A stretch of DNA of 64,000 nucleotides from Arthrobacter cheniae (GCF_003602275.1 NZ_QZVT01000013.1:1-64000); one strand, 5' to 3'; shown: positions 9,120 to 17,590, numbered from the stretch's first letter. Program-made: numbers and translations. Notes: a model not told the origin generated them from the sequence alone.

Positions 9120-9169
9120 TTGAAGCGTTTCAATTATTGAGGTTAGGGGGTCGTCGGGCCCTGTGTCAA
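9120..9169 (-). promoter_or_regulatory. Promoter and LacI-type operator of the importer operon
   Basis: Reading the minus strand, TTGACA (9169-9164) and TAACCT (9145-9140), 18 bp apart, form a plausible promoter. The operator TTGAAGCGTTTCAA (9120-9133), a near-perfect 14-bp palindrome centred on CG, lies just downstream, where a LacI repressor would block transcription. The same palindrome, perfect, precedes the GH3 gene at 11598. Confidence 0.7.
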
Positions 9170-9256
9170 CAGTCACATCGGGTGCTGGTCGCTCCTCACT
9201 TGCCCTACCCCCGGTTCGGACTGCTAGGCCTCGCCAATGGTGTCGCACACGACAAA

Positions 9257-9286
9257 GGACCCGCCCCCTCTTGGTGGGGCGGGCCC
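9257..9286 (-). terminator. Terminator after the GH3 gene
   Basis: Stem of 11 bp (9257-9267 with 9276-9286), perfect on the minus-strand RNA if one G-U pair is allowed, followed on that strand by CCTTTGT. It is GC-rich with an 8-nt loop and lies about 30 bp after the GH3 stop. A T-run on the plus side makes it possibly bidirectional. Confidence 0.7.
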
Positions 9287-9318
9287 TTCGTTTTTGACGC
9301 TCTGTCGGTAGTGCTGGG

Positions 9319-11574
9319 CTAGCGCACGGTCGCAGAGGAGCGGAGCGGCAGTGCCTGCGACGAAGAACCGACCTCGAGGGTGAACTCACCTGTCGGCGTC
9401 GTCCAGGTGTCGCGTTCTGCGTCCCAGATCGACAGCGGGTGATCAGGTCCGTTGGCGTCGATGACCAAATGAACCTGCGTTGTCTGATTCGGCTTGAGAG
9501 TGACCTTCTCGAATCCGACCAGGCGTTTGCCGGGTTCGCCGGCGGCACCGGGCAGGGTCAGGTAGACCTGGCCCACTTCGGCCCCTGCTGTCTTGCCGGC
9601 GTTTTTGATCTGGAACTTCACGTCCAGAGAAGTGGTGCCGGTTTCCTTGTCCACCACGGGCTTCACACGGAGGTTCCGGTATTCGAAGTCGGTGTAGGAC
9701 AGACCGTGACCGAAGCCGAACAGGGGCTTGATGCCCTGGGACTCATACCACTTGTAGCCCATGGCAAGGCCTTCGGTGTAGTCGACCTGGCGGATCTCCT
9801 GCGAACCTGTCGGAGCGGTCGTTGAGCCGTTGGAGAAGACACCGGGGTACTGCTCAGGGGAATTGGTCGGGGTGTCAGCGAGGGAAGCGGGGAAGGTCAT
9901 CGGGAGCTTGCCCGAGGGGTTCACGTCCCCCCACAGGAGGTTCACCAGGGCCGGTCCTTGCTGTTCACCGGCGTACCAGCTCTCGAGTACAGCCTCGGTC
10001 TTTCCGAGCCAAGGCATCTCTACAGCGCTTCCGGTCTGCAGGATCGCTACCGTGTTCGGGCTCGCGGAGGCAACGGCCTCGATCAGGGCGTCACCGTTTC
10101 CGGCGAGACGGAGGTTCGGCAGGTCGTTGAATTCACCGGACTTGTAGTACCCGACGACGAGGGTGACGTCGGCCTTCGCTGCGACCGCGGCCGCTCGCTG
10201 CGGGTCTGAGCCGTTGTCGAAGACGACGGTGGATCCTTCTGCTGCGGCACGCTCTCGGACTGCGTCCTCGATCGTCACGATGCTTTCGCAGGTCAGCGTA
10301 TTCGGGGAGCCGAACGGCCAGACCATGCTGCAGGTCGACAGGGCGCTGATGCCATTGGTGGGCGTCGAAGAACCAGTCGGGCCAATGATTGCAATGGTCT
10401 TGGGCGTCGAGGACAGCGGGAGGACACCGTCGTTCTTCAGAAGGACAGTGCCTTCCTCGACAGCCTGCCGCGCGAGGTCCTTGTGAGCGGCGGTCGAGAC
10501 CGAGCCTTCGGCCGGGGCGGGGAGGGGAGTGTCGAACAGTCCACCGCGGATGTAGGAGCGCACGACGTTGAAGGCCGCTCCGTCGATGGTCTGCTCGGTG
10601 ATCTCGCCGGCAGCCAGCGCTTGGGTGAGACGTTCAGGTGTGTAGTAGATCGGTCGGTTGAGTTCCTGGTCCAGTCCCGCATTCAGGGAAGGCCCGGTCG
10701 AATGCACTGCGCCGAAATCGGACATGACGTATCCGTCGAAGCCGAGTTTGTCCCGCAGGGTGTCCTTCAGCAGCGGGTTCTCGCAGGCATAGACCCCGTT
10801 GATCTGGTTGTAGGAGCACATGATGCTCTCGGGCTCGCCCTCGGCGATGGTGATCTCGAATGGAAGATCGTAGGCCTGATGCAACGTCCGCTCGTCGATG
10901 TTAGAACTGCTCGCGTTTCTGGAGACTTCCTGCTCGTTGGCGACGTAGTGCTTGACGTTGGAGAGGACCGGCTTGTCGGGATTGCGTTCCTCGATACCGC
11001 GGATCGCTGCTCCGGCAAGAGTGCCGCTCAACAACGAGTCCTCACCGAAATACTCTGCGGTGCGCCCGGAGAGCGGAGTGCGGCCGCTCGCGATGCCCGG
11101 GCCGAGCACGACGTTCTTGCCCTTGTCGAAGGCCTCGGCTGCCTGCGCGGCGCTCTTGTCGAAGACAAGACCCCGGTTCCAGGTCGCCCCAAGGGCGATG
11201 GGCGCCGGGAACGCCGTCACGCCCTCTGTGAATCTCACGCCATCGGGTCCATCGGTGTACACAACCTTCGGCGTGCACGGCAGCTGGGCCTCGTACTGCA
11301 CGGTGCCGAACGCCGTCTTGGTCGGATCATTTGCCGGTTGCTCGACAAGCCAGCGGTACTTCTGCCCGAGCGAACTCGCATCCAGCAAGATCCGGGCACG
11401 CTCGTCATGGGACTTCGAGGTATCCATCCACGGGCACTCCGCCGGATAGGACGCCGGTGCGGCGCCTTTGGCTTCCGCTGCCGGCACCTGACCTCCAAAT
11501 GAGGCCACCAGAAAGCCGCCTACTGCTAGCGCAGCCAGAGCCCGCCGTGCTGACGTACGAGATCGATGTTTCAC
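9319..11574 (-). CDS. bglX-like: Secreted beta-glucosidase/beta-xylosidase (GH3)
   Basis: A 751-aa GH3 enzyme. A twin-basic N terminus and hydrophobic stretch (ALAALAVGGFLVASF) followed by AAEAKG look like a cleavable secretion signal. The GH3 N-terminal barrel contains the nucleophile motif GYVMSDFGA (Asp286). The alpha/beta sandwich domain and a C-terminal fibronectin-III-like domain (GLSYTDFEYRNLRV, LVGFEKVTLKPNQT) follow. The start is GTG at 11574 with AAGGAGGA upstream. Its operator matches that of the importer operon, so extracellular glucose removal and uptake/rhamnose removal are probably co-induced, as needed for naringin- or rutin-type glycosides (inference). Confidence 0.9.
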   Translation of the reverse strand: MKHRSRTSARRALAALAVGGFLVASFGGQVPAAEAKGAAPASYPAECPWMDTSKSHDERARILLDASSLGQKYRWLVEQPANDPTKTAFGTVQYEAQLPCTPKVVYTDGPDGVRFTEGVTAFPAPIALGATWNRGLVFDKSAAQAAEAFDKGKNVVLGPGIASGRTPLSGRTAEYFGEDSLLSGTLAGAAIRGIEERNPDKPVLSNVKHYVANEQEVSRNASSSNIDERTLHQAYDLPFEITIAEGEPESIMCSYNQINGVYACENPLLKDTLRDKLGFDGYVMSDFGAVHSTGPSLNAGLDQELNRPIYYTPERLTQALAAGEITEQTIDGAAFNVVRSYIRGGLFDTPLPAPAEGSVSTAAHKDLARQAVEEGTVLLKNDGVLPLSSTPKTIAIIGPTGSSTPTNGISALSTCSMVWPFGSPNTLTCESIVTIEDAVRERAAAEGSTVVFDNGSDPQRAAAVAAKADVTLVVGYYKSGEFNDLPNLRLAGNGDALIEAVASASPNTVAILQTGSAVEMPWLGKTEAVLESWYAGEQQGPALVNLLWGDVNPSGKLPMTFPASLADTPTNSPEQYPGVFSNGSTTAPTGSQEIRQVDYTEGLAMGYKWYESQGIKPLFGFGHGLSYTDFEYRNLRVKPVVDKETGTTSLDVKFQIKNAGKTAGAEVGQVYLTLPGAAGEPGKRLVGFEKVTLKPNQTTQVHLVIDANGPDHPLSIWDAERDTWTTPTGEFTLEVGSSSQALPLRSSATVR

Positions 11575-11597
11575 ATGTCCTCCTTGACATAGCGCTT

Positions 11598-11616
11598 TTG
11601 AAGCGCTTCAATTTTA
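11598..11616 (-). promoter_or_regulatory. LacI-type operator and -10 box of the GH3 gene
   Basis: TTGAAGCGCTTCAA (11598-11611) is a perfect 14-bp palindrome. On the minus strand TAAAAT (11616-11611) directly abuts it and could be the -10 box. It matches the operator at 9120-9133 in 13 of 14 positions. Confidence 0.7.
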
Positions 11617-11869
11617 GTTCGTACCTTGCCGCGTTGGTGTTTCGATAAGGGGCATGAGCTATCCGATATGTGATCGTGGTCTCATGTAGGCACCAACGTA
11701 GGGTGGGTTTGACTGTCCCGTCAAGATCACCTTCTGCACATCTGGGAACCGAGCTCGCAGGACAGGGGGTACGTGTGGAGTCGCGTGAAGATCTCGATGC
11801 CGGATCCACAGTCGGTGCTCTGACTTATAAGCTTCGTTCCTTCACGAACTTTCTCGTCATCACACCTAG

Positions 11870-12145
11870 CACGTCGATATTGAGCTCACCTACGGCAGAA
11901 GGACAGACAAAAGGGCACTGTCGGAATACACTCGAGCCGACGGACGATCCTTCAACACCTACATGGATGAACTGCAGTGGCCGCAGACTGAACTGGTCCA
12001 GCATCTGAAGAAACGCTCAGCGTTCATCAGCATCACGCTTGAGGACATCACCAGAATTACCGACCGTTTCGAGATCCTTTACAGCATCAACGCGGACCCA
12101 GAGGCAGTGCCGCCGCCTGCTGACAGATCCATTGTTGGAAGGTAG
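11870..12145 (+). other. Open frame of unknown family, possible gene remnant
   Basis: From just after an in-frame TAG (11867) to 12145 the frame encodes about 91 residues with protein-like composition (DIELTYGRRTDKRALSEY, NTYMDELQWPQTELVQHL, RFEILYSINADPEAVPPP). The first ATG is at 11963 and no ribosome site is obvious, so it may be the 3' end of a lost gene. I do not recognise it. The rest of 11617-11869 holds nothing I can support. Confidence 0.35.
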
Positions 12146-12184
12146 AACATAGCCCCTTCTGTGAGCTCTCCGGACGAACCTCAA

Positions 12185-12212
12185 ATCGCCGATAATCTAC
12201 ATTATGTCAGGT
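12185..12212 (+). other. dif: dif-like XerC/XerD recombination site (right)
   Basis: ATCGCCGATAA (12185-12195), centre TCTACA, TTATGTCAGGT (12202-12212). As I recall it, the actinobacterial dif consensus has RCCGATAAT, two variable bases, then ACATTATGTCAA; this site agrees at all but about two of 28 positions and contains the expected imperfect dyad. Dif is where XerC/XerD resolve chromosome dimers, normally opposite the origin, so this may mark the replication terminus, or an integrated copy. Confidence 0.75.
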
Positions 12213-12265
12213 AGGGGTTCGGAGAGGGGCTAGGAGTCCCTCCTATTGGTTCTTCCAGATGCGAT

Positions 12266-12751
12266 CTAGTCGAAGGCCGCCGTGAGTTCATCGGCCGGCG
12301 GCAGGGCGCGTTGCTCAGCCGTGGGAAGGTTCTACGGAGAAGTTCAGTTTGCCGGCGTACTCGGGCTGGAACGTGCCGGTCTTGAGTTCGATGACGAAAT
12401 AGCGCAGCTGCTCCACATGGAAGAACAACAAGTCGATGTAGAGGTCATCGCCCTCAACTTCAAAGTGCACCTGTCGCCCGACGAACTCGAATCCTGGAGA
12501 CGTGTTCCCGGAGTGTTGTACTGCAGGTTCCGTGACGAGAAGCCGGTCCAATCACGGAACTCACTTCGAAGGTCGGATGCCAGCAGGGCGACGACCTTAC
12601 TCCCCCATCCGTCCTCCTCCTGACGCGCAAGCACGTCTCGACCAATACCTCAGTACAGCTCGATCAGCTGCCTAGTGACTGTTCGCTGGGCGCTGTGGCG
12701 GGCACTACGTACGCGATCTTTCAGCACCAACACCACCGGCCGCCGAGTCAT
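12266..12751 (-). pseudogene. Decayed YhcG/DUF1016 PDDEXK nuclease gene
   Basis: Fragments of the YhcG family appear in order but in shifting frames. First is the N-terminal domain from ATG 12751 (KDRVRSARHSAQRTVTRQLI, then ELY and a TGA where the family has Trp). GIGRDVLARQEEDGWGSKVV and SSRNLQYNTPG follow. The PDDEXK core comes next (FEFVGRQVHFEVEGDDLYID, FVIELKTGTFQPEYAGKLNF). A tail, EQRALPPADELTAAFD, ends at TAG 12266. At least one nonsense mutation, two frameshifts and large internal deletions reduce an approximately 340-aa family to about 160 codons. Such genes are often found in restriction or defence islands and mobile DNA. Confidence 0.8.
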
Positions 12752-12957
12752 GAGGCGCCATCGGAACCTTCACCAACAGCACGGTGGCTGTATGCGCGAG
12801 ATCAATGAGTCGTGTTCTTCATGCCGGTTCGAACAACGTCCCTGCCCACCCTGTCCGAATAGTCCAGGAATCGGCTGCCGGCGCAACGGAACTGAACCAC
12901 CTCGTGGACGCATGTAACCTATTGCGACACCCCCTCAATGATTGGACTGAGACACTC

Positions 12958-13260
12958 ATGGCAACCGACTACGACGAGCCCCGCGTTCGCCCGGAAGACC
13001 AGCCCGCCAACGAGTCGCTCGAGGCGATCCAAGCCCAGCGCAGCAGCACCACGCAAACCTCCGTCATCGACGTCGAGGACAGCGACACCGCCGAGGGCTT
13101 CGACCTGCCCGGCGCGATCCTTGAAGAAGAACTCCTGGTCCAGGTCGTCCCCGTCCAGGAAGACGAGTTCACCTGCATGTCATGCTTCCTCGTCCACCAC
13201 CGAACTCAGCTTGCCCGTGAGAAAAACGGCGACAAGTACTGCGCCGAGTGCGAGGGATGA
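12958..13260 (+). CDS. DUF4193 family protein
   Basis: A 100-aa acidic protein of an actinobacteria-specific family. The conserved start MATDYDEPR, the middle GFDLPGA, and the signature DEFTCMSCFLVHHRTQLA with a second pair CAEC near the end form a small zinc-ribbon-like C-terminal module. The ATG at 12958 matches the family start; an upstream in-frame start at 12784 would add 58 unrelated residues. Function is not established; family members are usually single genes near housekeeping loci. Confidence in the family is high and in the function nil. Confidence 0.88.
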   Translation: MATDYDEPRVRPEDQPANESLEAIQAQRSSTTQTSVIDVEDSDTAEGFDLPGAILEEELLVQVVPVQEDEFTCMSCFLVHHRTQLAREKNGDKYCAECEG

Positions 13261-13475
13261 CAGTCGACGAGCCGGTACGTCCCTGATGGACGCGCGGAAC
13301 CACCCGACCGTCCGCCGCGGCACGCGCTACTTCCGCAGCAAGTAGAACTATCGGGCTCCCCGTAAAGGGAACTGCCTCCTCGGCGCAGTCGCCTGCTTCG
13401 CCGGCGCCGGACCCTCCCCCTGGCTCAGGGAATAGATGGTCAGGTTGACATAAGGCTCTTGCACACTCCCCCAAA

Positions 13476-15149
13476 TCAGGAATTAACGGTGCGAGCGTCC
13501 GTGGTGTTGATCTCTTCATATCCGTTGTGTGCGTCGAACCGGACCTGTCCGTCAGTCACCACCAGAACCGGGCTGTTATGGAGCAGAGCCTCAGGATGAT
13601 CCTCGAAGGGGTTGCTTTCGAGTACTGCAAAGTCAGCGAAGAATCCGGGTGCGAGGCTTCCCTCCTCGCCTTCGGCTCTGCATGAGTATGCTGCGTCTTT
13701 CGTGGCGTGCTGCAACGCAGCCTGCAGGCTGAGCGCGTATTTGGGTACGTTCGCCGGGAGGTTCGGGTCCAGTGCCGATTTTCTTGTGGTCGCGATGAAC
13801 ATGTTGGGCAGTGGTGCATGCGGTGCAGTGGGCGCATCGGTGCTCAGCGCGAGAGTGGCTCCGGCGTCGACAAATTCGGTCCAGGGGTAGGCCCGCTCAG
13901 TACGTTCGTCTCCCAGCACCGCCCTCCAGTTCTCCTGAATGGCGGGGTCTGCGTGGACAGGCTGCATGGAAGCGACGACGTTCAAAGCGGCAAGGCGGCG
14001 AACGTTGTCCTGCGTCACGGTCTCGAGGTGCTCGATGCGGTGGCGGCGCTCAAGGTGACCGTTCTGTTCGTACGCGGCCTCGAGGGCATCCAGTGCAATG
14101 TCCGATGCTTCGTCGCCGATCGCGTGAATGGCTATTTGCAGTCCCGCAGCATCCGCAGCGGCAACCACTGGAATGAGGGCGTCCCGATCCCAGATGGGTT
14201 CTCCCAGGGTCCCGTCGACGTAGGGCTCCTTCATCGCAGCGGTACAGCTGTCGATCACACCATCCAGGACGAGTTTGATACCGACCATCCTCACCGAGGT
14301 CCCGCGGGTGGATTCCGCGAGCTCGGCGGCTTTGGCGACTTGTCGAAGGTTCTCTTCAAGCGTCGAGCGGCGGTGGATGAACCAGTGTCCTTTGATGCGC
14401 AGTGGAAGGTGTCCGCCATGCCGTTCCTCAGCCCGTTGAAAAGCATCGAGGTCGTCCTGGCCGACAGCCATGTCCACGACGCTCGTCACACCGCTGGCGA
14501 CATAGTGGCTCATGGCACTTTCCAGCCACGAGTCCCTATCAGCATCTGTAGCCTGACGGGCAAGCGCTGGCCAGACGATCTGTTGAGCTGCCGTTTCGAG
14601 GATCATGCCTGTTGCGGCCCCCGTCGCCGGGTCTCGAGCGATGGTTCCGCCGATCGGATCCTCGGTGTCTTCGGTGATTCCCAGTTCCGCGAGCGCGGCT
14701 GTATTGACCCAGACCGAGTGAAGATCGTTCGCGTCGAGATAGACGGGGATATCACTGACTGCAGCATCAAGAAGATCCCTGTGCGGCCCCTCGGCGCCAG
14801 TCGCACTGTAGAGCCAGCCGGAGCCGAGGATTCGCTGTGCGCCCGGATCTGCTTCGCGCGCCGCCCGGAGTGCGGCCTGGATCTCTTCCGGCGTCCTGGC
14901 CTCACGCAGTTGGACCTTCTGTAGTGACTGTCCGAGCATCAGCAGATGCGTGTGGGAGTCGATGAAGCCGGGGAGAACGAAGCGGCCGCCAAGGTCGATT
15001 GTCCGATCCGACGAGGCTGGGTGGTCCGACGTCGTCGATGCGAGGCTGACCGCTGTGATCACCTGTCCGCTGACAGCGATGGAGCCCTCGACCGGCCCTT
15101 CATGAGTGAAGAGGATGGCGTTGGTGTAGGTGGTACTGGTGGGGGTCAT
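13476..15149 (-). CDS. Amidohydrolase (YtcJ-like, amidohydrolase_3)
   Basis: A 557-aa metal-dependent hydrolase. Expected ligands are visible: H-x-H in FIDSHTHL (H66, H68), the lysine region GIKLVLDGVID, His in IAIHAIGDEA, His in HRIEHLE and Asp in LALSTDAP. It is cytoplasmic, with no signal peptide. The start at ATG 15149 lies 17 nt after the MFS stop and begins the family-like N terminus; the frame is open upstream through the MFS gene but this is a shadow. Family substrates are amides, carbamoyl compounds or cyclic imides. Co-location with amine/agmatine genes under the same TetR operator suggests a nitrogenous substrate, which is inference. Confidence 0.87.
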   Translation of the reverse strand: MTPTSTTYTNAILFTHEGPVEGSIAVSGQVITAVSLASTTSDHPASSDRTIDLGGRFVLPGFIDSHTHLLMLGQSLQKVQLREARTPEEIQAALRAAREADPGAQRILGSGWLYSATGAEGPHRDLLDAAVSDIPVYLDANDLHSVWVNTAALAELGITEDTEDPIGGTIARDPATGAATGMILETAAQQIVWPALARQATDADRDSWLESAMSHYVASGVTSVVDMAVGQDDLDAFQRAEERHGGHLPLRIKGHWFIHRRSTLEENLRQVAKAAELAESTRGTSVRMVGIKLVLDGVIDSCTAAMKEPYVDGTLGEPIWDRDALIPVVAAADAAGLQIAIHAIGDEASDIALDALEAAYEQNGHLERRHRIEHLETVTQDNVRRLAALNVVASMQPVHADPAIQENWRAVLGDERTERAYPWTEFVDAGATLALSTDAPTAPHAPLPNMFIATTRKSALDPNLPANVPKYALSLQAALQHATKDAAYSCRAEGEEGSLAPGFFADFAVLESNPFEDHPEALLHNSPVLVVTDGQVRFDAHNGYEEINTTDARTVNS

Positions 15150-15166
15150 TGAGTCGATACCGGCTT

Positions 15167-16408
15167 TCAAACGATGGCAGCGTGGGGGAATTCGGCGCCC
15201 GGGGTCGTGTCCTGTGCCTGATCGGCTTCCTGCTGGTGGGAGAACCTCGAGATGAACAGCAGCGGGACCAGCACGATGAGCGTGATCGCGCCCAGGATGA
15301 TGCCGAGGTTGGCGAAGCCGACCATCTCGGATACCGCGGTCCCGAACAGGGGGGCGAAGGATGAGCCCACGAGGTAGACACCGAGGATCGGTGCAGACCA
15401 TTTACCTGTGGCATCAAGAGCTGCGGCGATCGCGACAATGTAAAGGAATGCCACCATGTAGACGGTGTTCCACACGATGATGACCACCAGATAGAGGCCC
15501 GGGTCCGTGACGAACCCCGACGTAATCTTCAGAATCGCCCCAACAAGCAGCGCGGTCACAAGTGGCACAGTCCGGCCGAGCTTCTTACCGAACAGGCTGA
15601 CGGCGGCGGAGGCGACAAGCCCGCCGGCGGTGGACAGACTCAGGACCAGGGCCATCCCGGCTTCATCGAGGCTCGCCTGCTGCTCCCCCATGACCGCGGC
15701 GACGGCCCACAGCGAGTCCTCCCCCAACGCCCACAGGGCAAAGCATGCCAGGACACCGAACCCGGCGATCCTCGTGGAGCGCGAGGTCCGGGCGCGTGAC
15801 CTCTCGATGTTCGGTGCACCGCCGGTTTCCCCCTTGGGGCGGTCGGGCATCCAACCTGTCGTGAACAGGGCTGCCAGTGCCAGGGCGGCGAGGATGCCGA
15901 AAGCGCTGCCCATGCCGATGCCGATCAGCGGAATGATGAACAGGACGACGGCGACAATGGCGCGGTTGGTGAATCCGCTGATGCCCGAGGCGCGGTCAGG
16001 GTCCCGCAGTGCTGCCAGGGCTGCGCCCCCGGCTGCTACCGCCCCTCCACTTCCCAGGCCGGCGATGATGATGCCGATCGCGGCGATCGTTGGATCCGCG
16101 ATGACTGCAGCCGCTCCGAAACCTGAGGCAGTGAGTGCCAGTCCGATGCGCGCAACCTTGTACCGACCGCTTCCCGTTGTCCACCGGGCCGTAGCCAGAC
16201 ATGTCATCGCAGAGAGCAGTAGGCAGGCCGTCATCAGCGTGCCGGCACCGGTTGCGCTGTAGCCGAGATCGGTGAGGGCAAGGATCATCACTGGAACAAG
16301 GTTCGCGGTCATGAACCCGACGACGGTGATACCGAAAGTGGAGACTGCCCGTGTTGCCGTCAGGGGCACACGAACCAGGGAATCATGGGAAGGAGCGGGC
16401 AGAGTCAA
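15167..16408 (-). CDS. MFS transporter
   Basis: A 413-aa, roughly 12-helix major-facilitator protein of the inner membrane. Helices are visible throughout (VVGFMTANLVPVMILALTDL, AVVLFIIPLIGIGMG, GIILGAITLIVLVPLLFI) with a basic central loop (RPKGETGGAPNIERSRAR). The first codon of the frame is TTG (16408) with no strong ribosome site; a later GTG or ATG 34 codons in is possible. It precedes the amidohydrolase in the same transcript. A TetR-type palindrome lies 43 bp upstream of the start. Substrate unknown; import of the amidohydrolase substrate is the simplest idea. Confidence 0.87.
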   Translation of the reverse strand: MTLPAPSHDSLVRVPLTATRAVSTFGITVVGFMTANLVPVMILALTDLGYSATGAGTLMTACLLLSAMTCLATARWTTGSGRYKVARIGLALTASGFGAAAVIADPTIAAIGIIIAGLGSGGAVAAGGAALAALRDPDRASGISGFTNRAIVAVVLFIIPLIGIGMGSAFGILAALALAALFTTGWMPDRPKGETGGAPNIERSRARTSRSTRIAGFGVLACFALWALGEDSLWAVAAVMGEQQASLDEAGMALVLSLSTAGGLVASAAVSLFGKKLGRTVPLVTALLVGAILKITSGFVTDPGLYLVVIIVWNTVYMVAFLYIVAIAAALDATGKWSAPILGVYLVGSSFAPLFGTAVSEMVGFANLGIILGAITLIVLVPLLFISRFSHQQEADQAQDTTPGAEFPHAAIV

Positions 16409-16450
16409 GGTGCGATCCGTTCACTGAAGGAGTGATCGCCGTCACCACAT

Positions 16451-16465
16451 ATGAACGGCGTTCAT
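16451..16465 (-). promoter_or_regulatory. TetR-type operator before the MFS gene
   Basis: ATGAACG-G-CGTTCAT is a perfect palindrome with a 1-bp centre. A sister site, ATGAACG-T-CATTCAT, lies before the amine oxidase (17742-17756). Both sit in promoter regions flanking the TetR gene, so they are probably its operators. Confidence 0.72.
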
Positions 16466-16503
16466 TTAGTATGAGGACCGATCTACTGTGCTGCAAGGGT
16501 TTT

Positions 16504-16516
16504 TGAAAGCCTTTCA
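16504..16516. repeat. Second palindrome upstream of the MFS gene
   Basis: TGAAAG-C-CTTTCA is a perfect 13-bp palindrome overlapping the tetR stop codon. It differs from the TetR-type operator and resembles a LacI/GntR-style site. Its role is unknown. Confidence 0.4.
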
Positions 16517-17131
16517 GTAAATTCTATGTTTCGTCCTCATGGCGATGCCGGCAAGGAGCGCATCAACTCCGAAGTCGAAGGCGCGGTTCACGCGCTCTCC
16601 CGTTGGTCCCGCTTCCTGAAGGGCGCGTCGAAGAGTCGGATGGTGTTCGGTGGAAACATCCCACACCTCGTCAGGCGCCGTGCTTTCCAGGGCCGACCCC
16701 AGGGCGAAGTAGTCGATGAGGGAGATCGCGGACATCAGATCCTGCTGTGGCAGTCCGGACCGTTCAAGCGCGGCGGCCAGATCCTCGTACATCTGCAGCA
16801 CCGCTTCTGCCCGCACTGTCTGCGACATCAGCAGCGGCACGAGGTTGGGATGCTGGGCGAAGCAGTCGTGGTAGGAACGGATGAGCCGACGTACGGTCTG
16901 CTCCCAGCTCTCATCGTCGTCCTGCATCACTCTTCTGTCTGCGAAGATCCTCGCGCGCAGGAGTTCGATGATGTGCTCGCGGCTTTCGATCCGGTTGTAG
17001 AGCGATGACTGACTTACCCCGAGCTCAGCAGCGATTCTGGGGAAGCTGAAGTTGCCGGTGCGGTCCACCTGGGCGAGGGCCGATTCGACAATGAGTTCGA
17101 CGGACAGCAAGGCAGAGCGGGGTCGGGGCAT
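16514..17131 (-). CDS. TetR/AcrR-family regulator
   Basis: A 205-aa regulator with an N-terminal TetR helix-turn-helix (FPRIAAELGVSQSSLYNRIE) and an all-helical ligand domain of the TetR_C type (SYHDCFAQHPNLVPLLMSQT, ALGSALESTAP). ATG 17131 (MPRPRSALLS) is favoured over the upstream GTG at 17158 because GGAAAGATGGG precedes it. It lies upstream of the MFS-amidohydrolase genes on the same strand and about 600 bp from the divergent amine oxidase operon. Palindromes before both arms make it the likely repressor of the whole locus. Confidence 0.88.
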   Translation of the reverse strand: MPRPRSALLSVELIVESALAQVDRTGNFSFPRIAAELGVSQSSLYNRIESREHIIELLRARIFADRRVMQDDDESWEQTVRRLIRSYHDCFAQHPNLVPLLMSQTVRAEAVLQMYEDLAAALERSGLPQQDLMSAISLIDYFALGSALESTAPDEVWDVSTEHHPTLRRALQEAGPTGERVNRAFDFGVDALLAGIAMRTKHRIY

Positions 17132-17206
17132 GAACCCATCTTTCCTGATCTGATCCACCAGGAGTCGTGCGCCGTCGTTGAGCCCGCACCTTGGGCAGGG
17201 CGTCCG

Positions 17207-17590
17207 TCATTCACGCACCCCGATCTGATCCCGTAACCCGCTGATCATTGCGGTCAGCCCTCCCTCGAAGGCAGTGTCAGCTCGGCTTTCATCCGGGCCG
17301 GGGGGTCTGCTGCTGACAACCGCGGCAGTGAAGGTCGGGAACTCCCCGGCAAGGCTGCCGGAGTCGAAGATGTTCTCCGGCGCAGACACATCCAGCGCCG
17401 AGCCGTAAATGAAGGATTCGATGGCCACGATGCCGGGAACGACTCGCTCCGGGGGCCAGCCGCCATTGATGAGGCCGACGGCAACCTGCTCGTACATCCT
17501 TAAGGTATCCGGCGCTCCGCCGACCGGCATGACCGCGATGATCGGGATCAGCGGTGCGTGCAGGGCGAAGATGTCACGGTAGGTCGAGGT
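17207..17590 (-). pseudogene. TetR C-terminal domain remnant (no HTH)
   Basis: Encodes only the ligand-binding half of a TetR regulator. The recognisable run is TYRDIFALHAPLIPIIAVMP, then RMYEQVAVGLINGGWPPERV and ESFIYGSALDVSAPENIF. It is similar in plan to the neighbouring intact TetR (FALGSALESTAPDEVW), so it may be a duplicated, decayed paralogue. The DNA-binding domain is missing; upstream the frame meets a TGA within about 30 codons. Non-functional as a repressor on this evidence. Confidence 0.7.

Noticed and set aside
13707-14924. 405-codon plus-strand open frame
   Set aside because: Antisense shadow of the amidohydrolase gene, which carries all metal-ligand motifs.
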